From the NCBI RefSeq assembly GCF_001921745.1, contig NZ_MRYA01000004.1, positions 62,001 to 126,000 of the forward strand: 64,000 nucleotides of DNA. The letters are read 5' to 3'. Source of the DNA: Psychrobacter sp. Cmf 22.2. GTDB taxonomy: Bacteria > Pseudomonadota > Gammaproteobacteria > Pseudomonadales > Moraxellaceae. Both the position numbers and the translations under genes were made by a program. The notes beneath the pieces were generated by a model that was not told the origin of the DNA, did no database searches, and saw only the letters and a program-made list of their open reading frames with translations. The stretch's first letter is position 1. Every line of letters begins with the position of its first letter. Positions 60,657 through 64,000 of this stretch are shown one piece after another.

Positions 60657-61081
60657 TGTCTTAAACATAGTGGCCAATGTGTTTGATGCCATGATTCATA
60701 GCCAATTACCGAAAGCCATAAACCTTAAATCTTATGGCTGATACAACGGTCAACGCTAATCAGTCGTTGATTTCAACTTTTAACCAAATCGCTACTAACA
60801 AAATCTTCTTACTTTACAGTGGAAAACTGCTAGAATACGCTCATATGTCTGTGTACATCAGTAAGCGTCGTTCGTCTTGTTTTTAATAATTAATGTTATT
60901 AATTCAGTTTAACTAAACACGCTTTGGCTAGTATCACTGACCACACTAATCTTTGTTATTAACTCTTTTTTGCAATATTTTTACCATAATTAATATCTAA
61001 TAACCGTCCGTTTTTTACTATTGTTCACGTATTGTTGTTCAATAACGGTTATCCAATCACCTTTTATTTAGTAGGCGCTTT
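60657..61081 (+). other. AT-rich region before lepA
   Basis: A 425-nt gap with no credible gene. TTAATAA/TTATTAA form a small dyad near 60883-60902, and there is a repeated ATTGTT near 61020-61040. It probably holds the lepA promoter and leader, but I could not fix a consensus site. Confidence 0.4.
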
Positions 61082-62881
61082 GTGACTGCATTAGCCAATA
61101 TTCGTAACTTTTCTATCATTGCCCACATTGATCATGGCAAATCAACGCTTGCCGATCGATTTATTCAAATGTGCGGTGCATTGCAAGATCGTGAAATGCA
61201 AGCACAAGTACTTGATTCCATGGATATCGAGCGTGAGCGTGGTATTACCATCAAAGCACAATCAGTAACCCTGTTCTATGACCATCCAAATGGTGAACGC
61301 TATCAGCTCAACTTTATTGATACGCCTGGACACGTCGATTTTTCATACGAAGTTTCTCGCTCATTAGCCGCTTGTGAAGGTGCATTGCTGGTGGTAGATG
61401 CCGCGCAGGGCGTAGAAGCGCAGTCCGTTGCCAATTGTTATACCGCAGTTGATCAAGGTTTGGAGGTAATGGCAGTTTTAAACAAGATTGACCTACCGCA
61501 AGTTGAGCCTGAGCGTGTCATTCAAGAAATTGAAGATATCATTGGTATTGAAGCCATTGATGCGCCGCGTGTGTCTGCCAAATCAGGGCTTGGTGTCGAC
61601 AAACTACTAGAAACCTTAGTTGAAGTTATTCCTGCACCAACGGGTGACCGCGAAGCGCCGCTGCAAGCCTTGATTATCGACTCTTGGTTTGATAGTTATT
61701 TAGGTGTGGTCTCTTTGGTGCGTGTGCGCGAAGGCACAGTAAAAAAAGGCGATAAGATTTATATCAAATCGACCAAAGAGGCACATCCGGTTAGCTCTAT
61801 TGGTGTATTTACGCCTAAGCCTGTCGATACAGGTATTTTGGAAGCTGGGGAAGTAGGCTTTATTATCGCGGGTATTAAAGATATTGCAGGTGCTCCTGTC
61901 GGTGATACGATCACCCATGCCAAGACGCCAGACGTTGATCGCATTCCAGGCTTTAAGCAAGTGACCCCGCAAGTATATGCAGGTATGTTTCCTGTCGATG
62001 CCAATGATTTTGAAAAATTCCGTGAAGCACTACAAAAGCTACAAATTAATGATGCCTCACTATTTTTTGAACCTGATACCTCTGATGCGTTAGGCTTTGG
62101 CTTTCGCTGCGGCTTCTTGGGTATGCTGCACATGGAGATTATCCAAGAACGTCTAGAGCGTGAATATGACTTGGATTTAATTACCACGGCGCCCTCTGTT
62201 ATCTATGAGATTGAGAAGAAAGATGGTGAAGTAATCTATGTCGATAACCCTTCAAAATTGCCAGAACCGAACAATATAGAAGAGTTTCGCGAACCGATTG
62301 CCCGTTGTCAGATTCTAGTGCCGCAAGACTATTTAGGCAACGTTATGACGTTGTGCATCGAACGACGCGGGGTGCAGGTTGATATGCGCTTTATGGGCAA
62401 GCAAGTCCAGATAATCTTTGATATTCCGATGGGCGAGGTGGTCATGGATTTCTTTGACCGTTTAAAATCAGTCTCTCGTGGATTTGCATCACTTGATTAT
62501 AACTTTGAGCGTTATCAAGTGGATAAGCTGGTAAAAGTTGATGTGTTGATCAATGGTGATAAAGTTGATGCCCTAGCGATGATTGTACATCAGGATCAAG
62601 CGCGTTTCCGTGGTAATCAGTTAGTGACCAAGATGAAAGAGCTGATTCCGCGTCAGATGTTCGATGTGGCCATTCAAGCGGCAATTGGTAGTCAAATCAT
62701 TGGTCGTAGTACGGTCAAAGCCATGCGTAAAGATGTTCTTGCTAAGTGTTATGGTGGGGACGTGTCGCGTAAGAAAAAGCTGTTATCTAAGCAAAAAGCA
62801 GGCAAGAAGCGTATGAAGCAAGTCGGTAACGTCGAGATTCCTCAAGAGGCTTTCTTAGCGGTACTGCAAGTAGATAGTTAA
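61082..62881 (+). CDS. lepA: Elongation factor 4 (LepA)
   Basis: Ribosome-associated GTPase of 599 aa that can back-translocate or otherwise remodel ribosomes. The start is GTG at 61082. G1 is [15 protein letters not shown]3 [12 protein letters not shown] and G4 NKID in VLNKIDLPQ. The LepA-specific C-terminal domain ends with [25 protein letters not shown]. The length is standard. lepB, encoding signal peptidase, follows 108 nt later, the usual lepA-lepB pairing; a small TTGCAAA/TTTGCAA hairpin lies between them. Confidence 0.97.
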   Translation: MTALANIRNFSIIAHIDHGKSTLADRFIQMCGALQDREMQAQVLDSMDIERERGITIKAQSVTLFYDHPNGERYQLNFIDTPGHVDFSYEVSRSLAACEGALLVVDAAQGVEAQSVANCYTAVDQGLEVMAVLNKIDLPQVEPERVIQEIEDIIGIEAIDAPRVSAKSGLGVDKLLETLVEVIPAPTGDREAPLQALIIDSWFDSYLGVVSLVRVREGTVKKGDKIYIKSTKEAHPVSSIGVFTPKPVDTGILEAGEVGFIIAGIKDIAGAPVGDTITHAKTPDVDRIPGFKQVTPQVYAGMFPVDANDFEKFREALQKLQINDASLFFEPDTSDALGFGFRCGFLGMLHMEIIQERLEREYDLDLITTAPSVIYEIEKKDGEVIYVDNPSKLPEPNNIEEFREPIARCQILVPQDYLGNVMTLCIERRGVQVDMRFMGKQVQIIFDIPMGEVVMDFFDRLKSVSRGFASLDYNFERYQVDKLVKVDVLINGDKVDALAMIVHQDQARFRGNQLVTKMKELIPRQMFDVAIQAAIGSQIIGRSTVKAMRKDVLAKCYGGDVSRKKKLLSKQKAGKKRMKQVGNVEIPQEAFLAVLQVDS

Positions 62882-62989
62882 TGGTTTAAACTGTCTTACC
62901 TTGTTCTTGCAAAGTTTTTGCAAATAATACGTCGCATATCGTTATTCTTATCGTTAAAGTCGTGAGATAAGCAGCTTTTTAATAGGCAA

Positions 62990-63898
62990 ATGAGTATGGA
63001 TTTTGATTTTAATTTGATTTTGGTGCCATTAACGATAGGCCTAGGGCTAATATGGCTACTAGATAAGTTGGCACTAAAACAGCGCAAAACACGTGGGCAT
63101 GGTAAAGAGAGCTTATTGGTACGCTGGGCTTACGACTTTTTCCCCGTCTTGGCAGTGGTCTTGGTCGTACGCTCGTTCTTAATTGAACCTTTCAATATTC
63201 CATCATCGTCTATGGTGCCAACTTTATATACTGGCGATTTTATCGCGGTTAATAAGTATGCTTATGGTGTGCGCTTACCTCTGACATATAATAAAGTATT
63301 GGACACGGGGAGTCCTGAACACGGCGATGTGATAGTATTTCGCTACCCTGAAAATCCTAGCATTTATTATATAAAGCGTGTAATCGGTTTGCCTGGTGAT
63401 ACTGTCAGCTACAGTCAAGGACAGCTTGCGATCAATGATGTACCAGTCGATACTAAGCCAGTAAATTTTGATGCCAATCATGATCTAACTGCGCAGCTTT
63501 ATCCTGCTGGTCAAGTGACACCTAGCCAAGTATTGACAGAGTCTGAGGCTACGCAAATGGGCCGACAAGAAGAAGAGCAAGCTCAGTATTTTCAAGAAAC
63601 ACAAGGTGAGAATAAGCATTTAGTGCGCTATCTATCGGGTATGAATAGCTCGCAATATGCGCCGTTTTTGCAACAGCAAGCACCAGAAGTGGTCAGTTCG
63701 GCAGGGACAGAATGGCGCGTCACAGTGCCTGCTGATGAGTACTTTGTGATGGGCGACAACCGCGACCGTAGTGCTGATGGCAGATTTTGGGGATTTGTAC
63801 CTGATGAGAATTTAGCTGGTAAAGCAGTGTATATTTGGATGCACAAACCACCTGGTCTAAATCTTCCCACTTTCGCACGTAATGGTTCAATTGATTAG
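62990..63898 (+). CDS. lepB: Signal peptidase I
   Basis: Inner-membrane serine protease of 302 aa that removes signal peptides from exported proteins. Two N-terminal membrane segments (about 5-25 and 47-65) precede the catalytic domain. The nucleophile is Ser74 in IPSSSMVPTL, the general base Lys129 in YYIKRVIGLPGD. The conserved MGDNRDRSADGRFWGFVP block is present. A roughly 55-residue Gln/Glu-rich insertion lies between the last two. It follows lepA and its product would act on Sec-exported proteins such as KpsD. Confidence 0.96.
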   Translation: MSMDFDFNLILVPLTIGLGLIWLLDKLALKQRKTRGHGKESLLVRWAYDFFPVLAVVLVVRSFLIEPFNIPSSSMVPTLYTGDFIAVNKYAYGVRLPLTYNKVLDTGSPEHGDVIVFRYPENPSIYYIKRVIGLPGDTVSYSQGQLAINDVPVDTKPVNFDANHDLTAQLYPAGQVTPSQVLTESEATQMGRQEEEQAQYFQETQGENKHLVRYLSGMNSSQYAPFLQQQAPEVVSSAGTEWRVTVPADEYFVMGDNRDRSADGRFWGFVPDENLAGKAVYIWMHKPPGLNLPTFARNGSID

Positions 63899-64000
63899 TC
63901 GCTGTTCTATTGATTGATTATTGTGCTAATATCAATATCAACCCTAATTAAACTAATATATATACTGTATGTAATTCGCCAACCTAGCTGTGTAAGAGCA

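Noticed and set aside
61759..62187. 142-codon minus-strand frame
   Set aside because: Antisense to lepA, which is fully conserved across the region.

Overview
The window looks like chromosomal DNA of a Moraxellaceae gammaproteobacterium, most probably Psychrobacter. This rests on overall gene content, the smc-zipA-ligA gene order, the leucine-degradation cluster, moderately AT-rich codon use and AT-rich intergenic DNA. It is an inference from recognised proteins; no search was run. No transposase, integrase, prophage gene or CRISPR array was seen.

Layout. 1-5.3 kb: a polar amino-acid ABC importer, with the ATPase cut by the window edge, three tandem substrate-binding lipoproteins and two permeases. 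5.4-11.3 kb: a fumarylacetoacetase-family hydrolase, a Tat-exported PhoX-type phosphatase, an alpha/beta hydrolase and the redox chaperone Hsp33 on the opposite strand. 11.7-15.0 kb: a complete glutamate/aspartate-type importer gltIJKL. 15.2-16.5 kb: a rubredoxin-reductase-like flavoprotein. 16.8-28.1 kb: two near-duplicate acyl-CoA synthetases followed by leucine/isovalerate catabolism (MCC beta, methylglutaconyl-CoA hydratase, MCC alpha, HMG-CoA lyase, isovaleryl-CoA dehydrogenase). 28.4-31.6 kb: coaX and birA (minus), a TauE/SafE exporter and a small hypothetical. 31.9-39.3 kb: smc, zipA and ligA. 39.9-51.3 kb: a glutaredoxin/membrane fusion, two lipoproteins, ygiQ, an Lrp-type regulator and an EamA transporter, smpB, coaD, a ferredoxin, and bioA-bioD. 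51.4-52.0 kb: RNase P RNA and a CAU tRNA. 52.2-60.7 kb: a capsule-export block kpsM-T-E-D-C-S. 61.1-63.9 kb: lepA and lepB.

How parts fit together. The MCC alpha subunit carries a biotin-attachment lysine, and birA and bioAD (ligase and late biotin synthesis) lie in the same window. The leucine enzymes run from isovaleryl-CoA to acetoacetate plus acetyl-CoA. The Kps proteins would make the Kdo linker and move capsule through the envelope, but no capsule sugar-assembly genes are present here.

The most unusual material is non-coding. Seven related 68-81-nt palindromic elements sit only in intergenic spaces between 26.7 and 49.2 kb. Their outer arms differ between copies yet pair within each copy, while the internal sequence stays conserved. 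A different inverted-repeat element lies inside the leucine operon. The two acyl-CoA synthetases carry matching promoter/operator modules. A 618-nt hairpin-rich stretch after ligA is unexplained.
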